From assembly GCA_022113835.1 (NCBI GenBank), contig JAILWY010000012.1:620001-684000 (forward strand): a DNA stretch of 64,000 nt, written 5' to 3'. This document shows, piece after piece, positions 50,550 to 61,492 of this stretch. This DNA is from Atopsyche davidsoni (lineage: Eukaryota > Arthropoda > Insecta > Trichoptera > Hydrobiosidae). Each line of letters begins with the position of its first letter. Position 1 is the first letter of the stretch. The notes beneath the pieces are model-generated. The model made no database searches. It was not told the DNA's origin and was given only the letters and a program-made list of their open reading frames with translations. Made by a program: the position numbers and the translations under genes.

Positions 50550-50680
50550 GCACAATACACTATTTTCCCCGTAGAAAACCATGAACACGGGCTCAGCATG
50601 AGTATATGCTCAGTGAAATGGTCGCCAAACTCCTCTGAGGAGAGGCACTTGATGAAGTAGAAGGAGGTAAGTACATTCCT
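50550..50680 (+). mobile_element. LINE 3'-end fragment
   Basis: Ends with a frame reading SEMVAKLL then stop, followed by GGAGAGGCACTTGATGAAGT. This matches the KKMVTNLL-stop end of the LINE at 57480-57866. About 125 bp are repeated inverted at 51385-51508 at roughly 88% identity. Confidence 0.55.
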
Positions 50681-51384
50681 TCTCTCGAATGATTTATAAA
50701 GTGGCTTCTTTGATATTTATTTTTTGATCCCACCTCTATTTATTGAATAAGTCAATCTTCCATTGCGATTTCACCCTACCCTTTCAGTGATTTCGTAATT
50801 TTATAAAAGAAGCGGTCATTCTTCTCGCTCGATTAGATCTAAGGCAACCACCGGTTACGCCAATAAAAACAATGTTTAAATTCAACGTCCATACAAAGCT
50901 ATCGGTGATCATTTCCCTCAAATTTAGCATCATCAGCGTCGGCTCTGTTGCGCATCATTGCCAGATACAAAGGCCGCGCTTCCAGATTGAATAAAAGGGA
51001 TTGAGACCTCGCGGGACAGTAGCGTAAAATTAAAGAGAATTCTGTGAATCTCGATTCTATACGCTTCCTTAGGGGAAGTCTACGTTTGTGTGAGCTCCAT
51101 TTTCCGAGAATTATAACAAATTATCTAATTCAACCCTGCGGCTCCAAAAAGACCTTGAAATCTGATTGTCCGCGGTCGCGTCGCGCGGCCCGTGACATTT
51201 CGGCAGCCCTTCCATTGTGCTCTGCGGTCGCCGTCAACTATTTTTTTGGAAAGGCAGTACAGGAATGAAAGGTTGGTGGTAAAACTAGAAATTTTAATTT
51301 TGTTTTTTTTTTAAATAAAATACATGAGATTTTATTTAAACACTGTAAACTTATACTTAATAGTAATTCATTCGGAAAACGAAT

Positions 51385-51508
51385 GGATACCTACCTTCTT
51401 CTACTTCATCAAATGCCTCTCCTCAGAAGAGGTTGGCGATCATTTCACTGAGCATATACTCATGTTGAGCCAGTGTTCATAGTTTTCTAAGGGGAAAATA
51501 GTGTAGTG
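51385..51508 (-). mobile_element. LINE 3'-end fragment, inverted
   Basis: Inverted copy of 50550-50680, abutting the next inverted-repeat element at 51511. The minus strand again reads SEMIANLF then stop. Confidence 0.55.
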
Positions 51509-51510
51509 TA

Positions 51511-52275
51511 TAGGGGAGATATAAGTAATGGGGGTTACTTTTTTGTAAATTGAAATAAGAGCAAATCTATAGATTTATTGATTTAGCCCTATTATAAACA
51601 TTACTTATCTAACTAACAATTGAAATCACCTTGAAATATGTTGGCAGATTAATTTAAAAACTATAATGATTAAATAATAAAAACAAATTTGATCACCATT
51701 GCCTACCGATGTGGACAATGGTGATCAGTATTTGGGCAATGGTAGTCAGAACATGCCGCACAAATAATTCCTGGCTGAGTTCCACCCAGTGCAATCTGCA
51801 TGAGCGTAAAACTCACAAGAAGTGCACCGGAACCACATTTCACTGTCTCGTCCGAATTCACCGAATACAAGATACCGGACACTAGGTTTTTTGCATCATC
51901 GTCATTAGTGTTCACGTCCGATGTATTATTCGATTTCTGTAGAATTTGTTTCTTTATATTATGAGAATTTCAATGAAAAAAGGCATTTTAGCCATCATGC
52001 TAAACCTTCTGCTGGGTGGAAATCAGCCCGCAATTATATGTGCGACATGTGCTGACTACCATTGCCCACATACTGATCACCATTCTCCACATCGGTAGGC
52101 AAAAACGATCAAAATTGTTTTTTTTTTTAAATCATTATAAATAATTAAAGGGGATCTCAATTGTTAATTAGATAAGTAATGTTTATAACAGTGCTGAATC
52201 AATAAATAATTAATCTATAGATTTGGTTTTATTTAAATTTACAAAATATGACCCCTATTACCTACATCTCCCCTA
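51511..52275. mobile_element. MITE with about 250-bp inverted repeats
   Basis: Begins TAGGGGAGATATAAGTAATG and ends, read inversely, TAGGGGAGATGTAGGTAATA. The inverted repeats extend about 250 bp inward with scattered differences. A TA dinucleotide flanks GGGGAGA at both ends, which fits a TA target site as used by Tc1/mariner-type elements. Subterminal hairpin: GATCACCATTG (near 51691) with CAATGGTGATC. No transposase was seen. Small mirrored frames inside are discussed under findings. Confidence 0.8.
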
Positions 52276-52543
52276 CTTCCACCAATCTCAAAATTAAAAA
52301 GCCGTTGCCTCGAGACTGTAGTGTATGTATATATACAAATGCAATTAATCGTGGATAAAAACGCCTTTTTGTTCACGACAGTGCGACGAATCTGTTTTCA
52401 ATATACCCGAAGTAAAAAATGTGTGATTAGATTTTAACAGGAAGCCAAGGTTTTTAGCTTAGTCATGAACAATCGTAGAGCCCGAGACGGTGCCGGAGCG
52501 CTCGCCCGCGGGGCCGCCCTTCCACCTGACACGCGGCATTCAC

Positions 52544-52633
52544 GGGACCCCTGGAACCCCTGGAACGCCTGGAACCCCTGGAACCCCTGGAACCCCTGGA
52601 ACCCCTGGAACTCCTGGGACTCCTGGAACCCCT
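52544..52633 (+). repeat. 9-bp minisatellite, (Gly-Thr-Pro)10 frame
   Basis: Ten 9-bp units of the GGAACCCCT type, with third-position changes (GGG ACC CCT, GGA ACG CCT, GGA ACT CCT). In one frame they read Gly-Thr-Pro ten times, after HLTRGIH. The open frame is 72 codons. I see no other exon with which it would join. Confidence 0.85.
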
Positions 52634-53120
52634 GCGAGTGGAAACCGTTTTATAAAAGCGCGCGTGCTTTTTTATTTGCAAATGACAGTAAGATCGATGC
52701 GCGCTTGATGAATTCAATTGACAAGAAAACCCCTAAACTAAATCTCAAGTACACAAAAACCATTAATTAGAAAAGTTTGTAAAACAAAAATAATTGCAAT
52801 TGGAAATTTGAGAGGTGGAAAAGTGTAAAAACCCAATTGCGTTCCATTATTAGTGCAAATGTGGGTATCAGTGCACTAGCATTGTTTACTTAATCACGTT
52901 TACTCAGCAATTAGATTTCAGATTGATGCACTTCCGATTGAGGTACGGTTTCAATCTCTAAGGTGATTCAGCGCCGGAGCCGAAACGTTAGATTCAAAAT
53001 CAAAATAAAGACCTCATTATTATTCACAACAGTGGGAAAAACCCCGAAATCAGCATACTTCAAAGGATACTAAGCTAATAGTAGATATTCCAAGTTAATT
53101 ATTGACGCTTAGGATATCTC

Positions 53121-53156
53121 GCTCGGTGGCTGGCTCGGTGGCTGGCTCGGTGGCTG
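53121..53156. repeat. 12-bp tandem repeat, three units
   Basis: Three exact copies of GCTCGGTGGCTG, followed by degenerate GGCTGGAGGCTGGAGGCTG. Confidence 0.9.
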
Positions 53157-53449
53157 ATGGCTGGAGGCTGGAGGCTGCGGGCCGGGCGCTGTTGATGGAG
53201 CATTCTTGCGTTTTTCAGTCCAGCTGCGTTAATTCGATACAAGATTCGACAACCTGCCGTTAGCCTCTATTCTCATACGAATTCCAGAGGCGGTACGTGC
53301 CTGGTGACATCGCAGAGTCCGACGCCTAAAACTATATCAAATATTTATTTACAAGAAAATTAATGAGGGTTAAAATTTATTATTATACATATATATTCCT
53401 ATTTTGGCAGGCATCATACCATTGAATTGTTGAGGTCGATTGAAAAATG

Positions 53450-53830
53450 ACGAAAGTTGTCCGAAACTATCGATTGTTGTAACAGTCTTTCGGCAATGAT
53501 TGTTTTAAAAGTAAAACAATCATTCAGTCAGCTGATTGTTGCGACAAGAATGCCTGTAGTTTTCTGAAACAATCGATTTCAGTCTTACAAGTCGTTAAGT
53601 AGGAGTGGCGGTATTGTCGTGTCTATTAATCTGTCAATGGTTGAGCGCTAGCGCCTAGCTGGTGATCTATTATCGTGCTTAGTAATCTGTCAGCAAGTTT
53701 CAGAGATCGGTAGAAAAAAAACCAGATGTTTTCAGAAATAATCGATTGTCGCCGTACAAGCCGGCGAGCTGTTGTCGTGTTTGCAGGAGTTTTCTGAAGC
53801 GATCGATCGTTATCGAATGTCCGAAAATCA
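53450..53830. repeat. degenerate tandem repeats around ATCGAT
   Basis: A motif like TTTTCTGAAACAATCGATTG recurs four times (near 53460, 53560, 53728 and 53790). Other words such as ATCTGTCA also repeat. A perfect 11-bp hairpin, ATGATTGTTTT with AAAACAATCAT, lies at 53496-53523. Unit length is irregular. Confidence 0.55.
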
Positions 53831-53869
53831 AAAATGTTCAGCACTAGAAGTCTTCCGGTGACGCATCCG

Positions 53870-54665
53870 CGCGCTCAGTAGTCCGTCAGCCGCGCGGGTT
53901 TTTGCGCAGACGACAAATAACTCAATCCGGACGGCGGCCACTGATTGGCCGAGCCGGCGCGCCGCGGCGCATCGCAATGCGCATTCATCAATTATTTAGC
54001 TCCGGAACATCGCGGGCCGACCCACGCGGCCTCCCCGCGCTGCGCCCCGACCGACCGTCCACGGCGAGCCGACCCGCCGCCCTTTCGTACAAGGTTTGTC
54101 ATCACAATTTGGGGAAATTTTCCAAACTAGTCAAGCGAAATTGTGCTAAACACGGGAGTGACTGAAGCTGCACCCCCTGGTTTATCCTCTTTACGGTTCT
54201 GATGACACACTTCAAGAAGCCATCCGGTGACTTCATTATCTGTGGTTGTCTCGCCACTGACTTCAAGTCATCCAGGCACAGGCCTTCCTGTCGGCATTGC
54301 CTCTCCAGTTGGTGTCTCTGAAGGCTTAAGATGGGGTATGAACTTACAAAGTGGATCATTGTTTGTGATAACTTCTCATCACTCCATGACCCGTTAGGTG
54401 CTGACCTAAGCTAATTCCGCAGGTATTCCTGTATACAGCGGCGTCCGTAACAAAATTAAAGAAAATCTTTGTTACGTTCCCTCGCGGAGAGCTTTGTACC
54501 TTTCATGCCCCGCCGCCCTTCTTTTTATCAGCAAGTGAGAACGCTATCGGGTCGGGTCGGGACGGGTCGGCGGTCGGTCGCGTCGCAGCGGGCGCAGGCC
54601 GCTCCAGGGAAGGTTCGCGCGGACCCGGCGCGGCCAATTAGCGGCCCGCGAGCTCGGGACTAGGT
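53870..54665. other. GC-rich block, possible regulatory island
   Basis: Strongly GC- and CpG-rich, with a CCAAT-type GATTGGCCGAGCCGG near 53942. Frames are open on both strands by base bias. A 126-bp minus-strand frame around 54200 has a protein-like composition (RHQLERQCRQEGLCLDDL) but I do not recognise it. It could be a promoter of a gene outside the window or a repeat. Confidence 0.35.
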
Positions 54666-56396
54666 ACGAGGGAGCATTAATTGCGCAGCTAGCGAGGGCT
54701 CGATCCATGCGAGCATACAAAGATACAAACGTGCGGAGGATGTTATAAATCTCTACCTTTTTGTTTAGTAGACATGAATACCAGGTTTTTATTACCTACT
54801 TGCAGACTATGCTCAATGAACTAGCAAATGTTGCATATCACTTGTCGTCAGAAGTGTGCACTCCACCCGCGGCGCTTGAATTTAAAATGTCACTTAGTCT
54901 GTGTGTTATGGGTATTTTTGAAATTTAAGGTATAAAAAATAAATATTTTCTTACACGCCATTTTGAAAAGCTCCCGATGCCAGCGAAAGTGTCTAAAGTA
55001 TAAATAGCTCGTGCTAACAAAACTGCCCGTTCAAAGTCCAGAGCATTTCTCTATCGACATGCGTGAATAAAAAGAAAGCCTCTTTAGTTCATCGAAGCTC
55101 GTCTTATTCGAAGTTACCCTTGTTTGAGCTTTAAATTAATATGGTGATAAAGCTGCGTGGAATCTCACCTTTGAATATTTTGGACGCATAATTGAGTCCC
55201 TCACTAATGCAGATCTATGTATTGTAAACTATAATTTAGTGACGACATGGCGCGCACTTTTTATGCATGTACGGTGGGTTTTAAGTATTTTATAACGAAT
55301 TTATAATTCTAATTAAATATACTTCTCTAAGATCATCTATAGTGAATGATTCGGGACAGGGCAAAAGTACTATAAATTAGTAGATAATCGTGCAACGAGT
55401 TCACTACGAAGCGGAGTTGCGTTGAATTTCAGACCCAGATTCTGAAAGTACCTGTCGATGTGTTGTAGAATAAAACAACAATATATTTACAGAAGCCGGT
55501 CGCTACGGCAGGCAGGGAGCTGGTGACTGGCGGAAGACGGAGTCGTCGGGAGCCACCGATGGGGCAGAAGTGAGAGTCACGCTCGTGCTGGATGCTGCAT
55601 CGCTTCCTGGAAGGACGCTTCACCGGGAGCCCCCTCTGGGGCAGGGTTGCTCCAAAGGTCTTTATTATTTATTCAATTACAAATAGCTGTTTCTTTTGTT
55701 TGTATAGCTGATATTTTTTTGTCGATGAAAATTGGCCAACACTGTCGGTTAGAAAGCAAAGAAAGCGTTACACGCAACCCTAACGAGTGTCGAAGTGCAG
55801 GAAGATCAAGGATGAGATAGATGATGGATTAACGAAGGGCTTTGACCTGTAGCGAGCCTCTGGCGCATTTTCTCAGAGGAGGCCAGTATCCAGCACGAAT
55901 TGGAGCCCCGCTGTTCATAGTGGTTATTTTAATTGAAAAAAACCCGAAAAATTCAGATGAAGAGCGTTTGAAGCTCGGGACTCGAGGCTACCCCCTGGTT
56001 TTCTGTGTCATTGTAATCTCCAGACATTGAAACCTCGGACGCTACTTTATGGTAAATCTACGCCCCTGTACCGGCTTTGACCAATTTGCCTGACAATAGA
56101 CTTCTTTAGATGTTTTGTTGGGTTTTCCTCGGCGGCTGTGCGGGAATTGAGATATCACTTCGTATCGGTAACCCAATTGGGCCGCGTTTCCCGGAATTCC
56201 CCGCCGACTTCGGTCATTACCGTGCTGTCATTCCATTGAATGACAACACGCGGCAGCTACTCGTGACGCCGGTGATTAGTTTTTAGTTGAACAACAAAAA
56301 AGTTGAACGTTCTTAAACTTATTGAAATGTGTTTATTTTATACATTAAAAAGTGACCACTTTTCGTAAATGACAGTAAATATGAAAAAAATAAACG

Positions 56397-56434
<38 letters not shown>

Positions 56435-57479
56435 CATACCTGTTTCATAAAATAAGATTTTTCCTTCATGTACTATATTTTTCTCTCCTAAATTAGTAAG
56501 TTTTGAATAACCATTTGAGTCGTCTGAGTTTTTGATTGACTCGGGGAGTGATTCGCCGCGGAGCGTTAATTTAATGGAGGCGCCATTAGCGCGGTGACTT
56601 CGTTAAATTAATATTTTTCTCAGCATTTTTGCCGGCGTCACGTCGCAGATTGCCCTGCCAGGGCGCATCCATCATTTTGCCTAATTATTGTTATTTTTCT
56701 GTAATGGGGCCCGTCTTCGGAGTTTGCAGCCTCACGGAAGCCGGTAGTGCTCCATAACCACGCCTGGCACTAAATCAGCACAATTTATTACCTAGGCTTG
56801 TGTAATATATTCCACACTTTATGTCCCAGTGCTATTAAATAACAGTGGAGTACAGTGAGAATAAAATCTGAGTTTGCTAAGTATAGTAAAAAGACTAAGA
56901 GTGTCTTTATTCTATCGCGAAATTCAGAGCCTGGTGACTCGAGATGAGTAGAATCCAGTGGCTTGCAACTCGGTTTTCTTATTTGGAGGATCCCTATACA
57001 CAATTCTTATGCTTGTATTATTTCCAATCGTCTGTTCTACTCAACAAGACTAGGTAGAAGGCCGCAAGCACAGTTTTTAATACTCTCTCGGGAAACAAAC
57101 CCATTAAGCTTCTCTATAAGCCTTTGTTCATTATAAGATGCATCATGACTTTAGAAAATAACAAATTACTATATAGGGAAATGGCAAATAATGAATTATG
57201 TAAAATCAACTTATTAAAAACTCCACACTATCTAAGTCTACTTATGTGTTGTCAATAAATTTTGAAAATTACAATTTTGTGTTTTTCTTTTAAGTAGAGT
57301 CAAGCAAGAAGTCGCGCGAGCAAATTAATACTCATAGCAGCAAAATTAAATCAAGAGCTCCGACGAAACGATGGCAATACGGTAAGAATGTGTCTTTTTG
57401 TAGCATAAATTCGCCAGAAACCATCTCTGGTGCAGGGCTCATGTTATTCATGTTAATCGTCAAGGTTCCATTTATATAT

Positions 57480-57866
57480 CTTCTTCTTCTGTTGCCTCTC
57501 CTCATAGGAGGTTGGTGACCATTTTCTTGAAAATATCCTCGGCCAGTCTCACCGATCCGGCTACACTTCCGATCTCCAGCCACTGGCGAAAATACAGCAT
57601 CCACGTGAACTTCCTTCTTCCAATGCTCCTTTTTCCTTCGATTTTTTCATGGATAATTAGCTGGAGGATGCCATATTTATTATTATGAAAAGTGAGGCCA
57701 AAATAGGAGACGTCAATAGTTCCCTTATTTTGCGCATCTTGTGCAAGATTCTTGGTATCTTAAGGATTCTCCTAAACAGGCACATTTCTGACGCCTCAAT
57801 TCTTCGCATAGTAGCTGTCTTGAGTGTCCTAGCTTCATTTATATACTCGTATAAACATGCCAAAAG
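57480..57866 (-). mobile_element. LINE 3' end fragment (RT C-terminus)
   Basis: The minus strand reads TATMRRIEASEMCLFRRILK, then LIIHEKIEGKRSIGRRKFTW, then YFRQWLEIGSVAGSVRLAED and KKMVTNLL before a stop. This is the full C-terminal tail of an RTE/CR1-like non-LTR retrotransposon protein, with a frame change near 57657. The 3' end is a short GAAGAAGAAGA tail. The reverse-transcriptase core is absent. Confidence 0.75.
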
Positions 57867-57894
57867 AGTTCATATTTAAAAAAATAAAAATATA

Positions 57895-58255
57895 CAGTTT
57901 AACGCGAGGGATACGTTCCGGAAGAAATCGCGTTAAGTGAAATTCGCGTATATCGGGGTTTACGATTAAATATAAATACGAATCATTTAATTCTAAGAAC
58001 ACTTTATGTAGTATTACATGTTATTTTATTTTACTGAAAATTACTATTGTCTTTTGGGTAGCGTTTCTTTTACGTTCTTGTATAATACGTTCACAACACC
58101 CAACGCTGTTTTTAATTGTTAAGAGAAGTCAATGACTACATTATGTTCATACACATTCTTTAATAAGAAATTCGCGTGATGCGAGGCATTTTAACGCGAA
58201 ATTTCAAATATCGCGTTATAGTGAAACCGCGCATAACGGGGTCAAATTTATAAAT
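57895..58255. repeat. pogo/Tigger-like remnant
   Basis: Starts CAGTTTAACGCGAGGGATAC. ATCGCGTTAAGTGAAATTCG at 57927 recurs in direct orientation as ATCGCGTTATAGTGAAACCG near 58211. This CGCGTTATAGTGAAACCGCG style of end is typical of pogo/Tigger-type DNA transposons. The matching inverted end is missing. Confidence 0.4.
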
Positions 58256-58901
58256 GAAATATTTTTGATATTTTAATACGAGTTGTTTTCTGTAATGACC
58301 GAAAAATTGATCGCCGTCCATTTATTACGGAGCGCTTAAGCGGTCGCGGGGCGGAGGTGTTCCTCCGCAGGACGCTGATGATGGACGCCGCGCCGACGAC
58401 CTCCGCCCCGCCCCGCCGAGCAGACGACTATCTGCTCCTCCCAATCATCAGCTTGACTCGCTCACTCCGGCAGCTGCTGCCCCAGGGTCGCCGATGCCGC
58501 AGCAGACACCGTCCGGAGATGATACTTTCCTGATCCACAATGTTAAACTCCATATGTGCAAGCGCATTCGTCATTCAGACTTCTTCAGCCCTTGAAAAGC
58601 GAAAGTGCGTAATCTCCTAGCCATTTCCTGTTTATGCCTTTAGTAGGTATTCTCTTCTACTAGGGGATGCTAATTTGCAACAATGCGAGAAAGATGATTT
58701 TAGATAATCGATTTACACAAGTAACGACGAGATAAGTCCTTGGATTGTTTTTACGCGACACATTTGAATGCTTGAAGTTTTACAATATTTTTTTAATTTT
58801 AATAATACACGAGCAATAATTGCTTAAAACCGAAACCTACGTTGCAGTTTAACTGCTTTGTTTCAAACTATACGGAGGCGTTGAGTTTAGTATTAAGAAA
58901 T

Positions 58902-59080
58902 TCAATATTTTTGACAGAGAGTACTTGGTGGAATTCTCTCTTTCCAACAACCTCTCCCTCTAACAATTGTTTGCCTAATTGCTTGTTATTATATAAAATC
59001 TCACTCTGTTTGATAATGCCAACGTGAAAGGTTGGCGAAACCGGTCACAAATAAAAACGAACATGAGGAAAATCACTCAG
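58902..59080. repeat. dispersed repeat family R1, copy 5, rearranged
   Basis: The left part (58902-58940) is the R1 start in plus orientation. The right part (58998-59080) is the R1 end in minus orientation, with about 57 bp of other sequence between. The copy is therefore internally inverted. Confidence 0.65.
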
Positions 59081-60993
59081 ATTATTATTAAATTATTTTA
59101 AATGCATATTTTTATACTATATATTTTGTGATTGGATTAACCTGGTTTGGTTGTTTAAACTTATACGCTACAATACAATTAAATTGTAATAAGCCAATAG
59201 TGTCATTTTTGTTTTGGGAAAAATATCGCAAAAGAGTTGGTCTACGATTGATTAGGTTAGGGTTGATTGTCGGTTGTGTTGCAGCGTGTATAGCGCCCCT
59301 GACAACCCGCGCCTCTCCATTTAATACGTTGATCGTTTAGTATTCCCGGCAACACTTTAATAACAGATTTGCATAATAAAATAAAATTACCCTTTCGGAA
59401 CCCTTGCTGCAGGGAGTGCACTTGTGGAGCATTCTGCTACAACCAATGCAACTACAAAGCATTGAATCGTAAAAATTCAATGGTATGTTCCAATGTATAA
59501 TTTATTACAAATAGGTTATGAATATATTTTTTTAATATGGTTTTATTAGCATGAAATAAAAGTGCGTATTTCTAAATAACAATGTGCATTTTCATATAAA
59601 TTAATTTAAAAAATTAGACAACAGTTTGTTTGCGTAAATAACTACTAATCAAAACAAAATTGTCAATTCTATTCAAACCAACTGAAACATTAAAGTTTAG
59701 CATTTAATATCATCGGTAGAGCGTTGCTAAAGCATTTGCATAATTTTAAGCGTTTTGTTGTAAAGACAGAACGTACTACCTAAAATTTTTGTATTTTATT
59801 TTGGTTTTTTTTTGCAAAAAAATGGGCTATTTATTTTTTTAATTCACTGCTTATTTTGGTGCCAAAACCATCTTAGTTTAATAATTATTGATTTTTTTAA
59901 AGTATTTGGACCTGTTTAAAAATTTGAAATATACTATTTATTTAATTCATAATTTTTCACAAATTTGTACACCATGCTAGAAAATAAATTATATTTTAAG
60001 TAAAGTAGCATAGAACAGATCAAATATGGATTAACTTAGTAAAAATATGCAGTAAACTTCACAAATAGTTTTTATAACAGTTAGTCAAAAGTTGTATTAT
60101 TATTAACTGTAAAAGTGTGGTGTTTTTTGTCGAAAATTGAGCGTTCATTAGGACTTCGGTGACTTAGCTTTGAAGTCAGATTAAATATGGAGAGGTTCGT
60201 GTGGTCTCCGCCTGTTGATTTACCATAAAAAGATAAAGACACAATGACGAGCTGCTCCTCCGCACCCCCATGGTCCGTCCAGGCTCGATCCACGGGGTTC
60301 TGAAAATAATTAGCAATCGCGACATAGTTTCCCGGCGATTTATGTAAACGCCGACAGTAAAAATTTATTGCCATGGTTATAAATACACCAATCCGATATT
60401 TCCTCCCGCGGCAAAAAATATAATTAACAGTGCGTCAAAGGGTTGCCATTTGATTAAAATAAGAACCCCCGCGGCTTATCTGATAATTTTGTTTAAGCTT
60501 TAATCGTGCATCGTGAGAGAGCAACATTTTTTTATACGGATAGGTTCAAATTTAAAATGCTAATTACCGTTTGAAAATTTAAAATAAATACAATCAACTT
60601 TGTATTTAAGTGAACATTGGAAAAATAATTATTGAACACAATTTTTAATTTTTTTTTTTTTCTGTTGATTTACGTAAAATATTTAATACAGTTTATTACT
60701 CACGCAGGTTTATTGTGATAAAAATATGTTTTGGGGCAATCGGTTGGTTGACTTTTTGAAAACGATTTTATATCAAATGTCTTTATAAGTGTGGACCACC
60801 ATCATAATGGCTTGCCTCGTTTGCTGGTGTTCCAATGAATTATTCAGAATATCTATGGATAAATCCAAACAAATCTTTCGAGGTCGTGATTAAGAGGGTA
60901 GTGTTTCGCAGCGTGAGTTCAAAGCACTTGACTATCTTTAAACACGAGGTCCCCAATCAAGGCATCCGGACTTCGTTAACAAGGAATCCTGGT

Positions 60994-61492
60994 GAATGTT
61001 TAATTATGTGATTAAGCATATTTTTTCACACATTGAAAACGATTAAAGAAAACTCTCAGAAAATATCATCGTGACTTGTGAGGGATTCGAACCCACATCC
61101 CCAAGCTTTCATGGCCGGTGCATTTATCCAACTATGCTAACGAGCCACTGCAATTTAGTGAGAATTTTTTAATAATCATATTCTACATATGAACTAATAT
61201 GCTCGGGCTAATCAATATTTAATGATTTGCAAACACTGGACTTTTTAATTAAAGTAACAAGTGAAGCATTTTTATATCCAAAGCTGGTTATTATTATTTT
61301 TAAAATCTATTGATGTTTAGCCGAGACGCGCACCATTCAATTATATTAATTTAGATTAATGTTAATCAGGATGCGTATTTATTTACCCATGCAGGTATTA
61401 GTATGACCTGCTATACTAATACTAATACCTGCATGGGTAAATAAATACGCATCCTGATTAACATTAATCTAAATTAATATGAATGTTTAATT
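60994..61492. mobile_element. tRNA-module foldback element, copy 2 (12-13 bp TSD)
   Basis: Flanked by GAATGTTTAATT at 60994-61005 and 61481-61492 (one more matching T precedes each). Inside, in order: one arm (61006 to about 61252) nearly identical to the arms of copy 1, about 88 bp of unique middle, the 65-bp tail (61341-61405), a short linker, and the inverted tail to 61480. Termini are ATGTGATTAAGC and CTAAATTAATAT, the same ends as copy 1. No coding capacity. Confidence 0.85.
61072..61146 (-). other. tRNA-like module
   Basis: Third copy of the 75-nt cloverleaf described at 39333-39407, apparently identical. Confidence 0.6.

Larger units (their letters stand above)
54670..60990. other. 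gene-free stretch with transposon remnants
   Basis: No recognisable gene. It holds an (AT)n run near 56401-56430, a LINE fragment, a pogo-like remnant and R1 copy 5, listed separately. Blocks near 56510-56720 and 60390-60500 are GC-richer and motif-dense (GGAGGCGCCATTAGCGCGG). Confidence 0.5.

Noticed and set aside
54102..54359. An 85-codon minus-strand frame with protein-like composition
   Set aside because: Could not be tied to any family or to neighbouring exons; left as an unrecognised frame in a GC-rich block.
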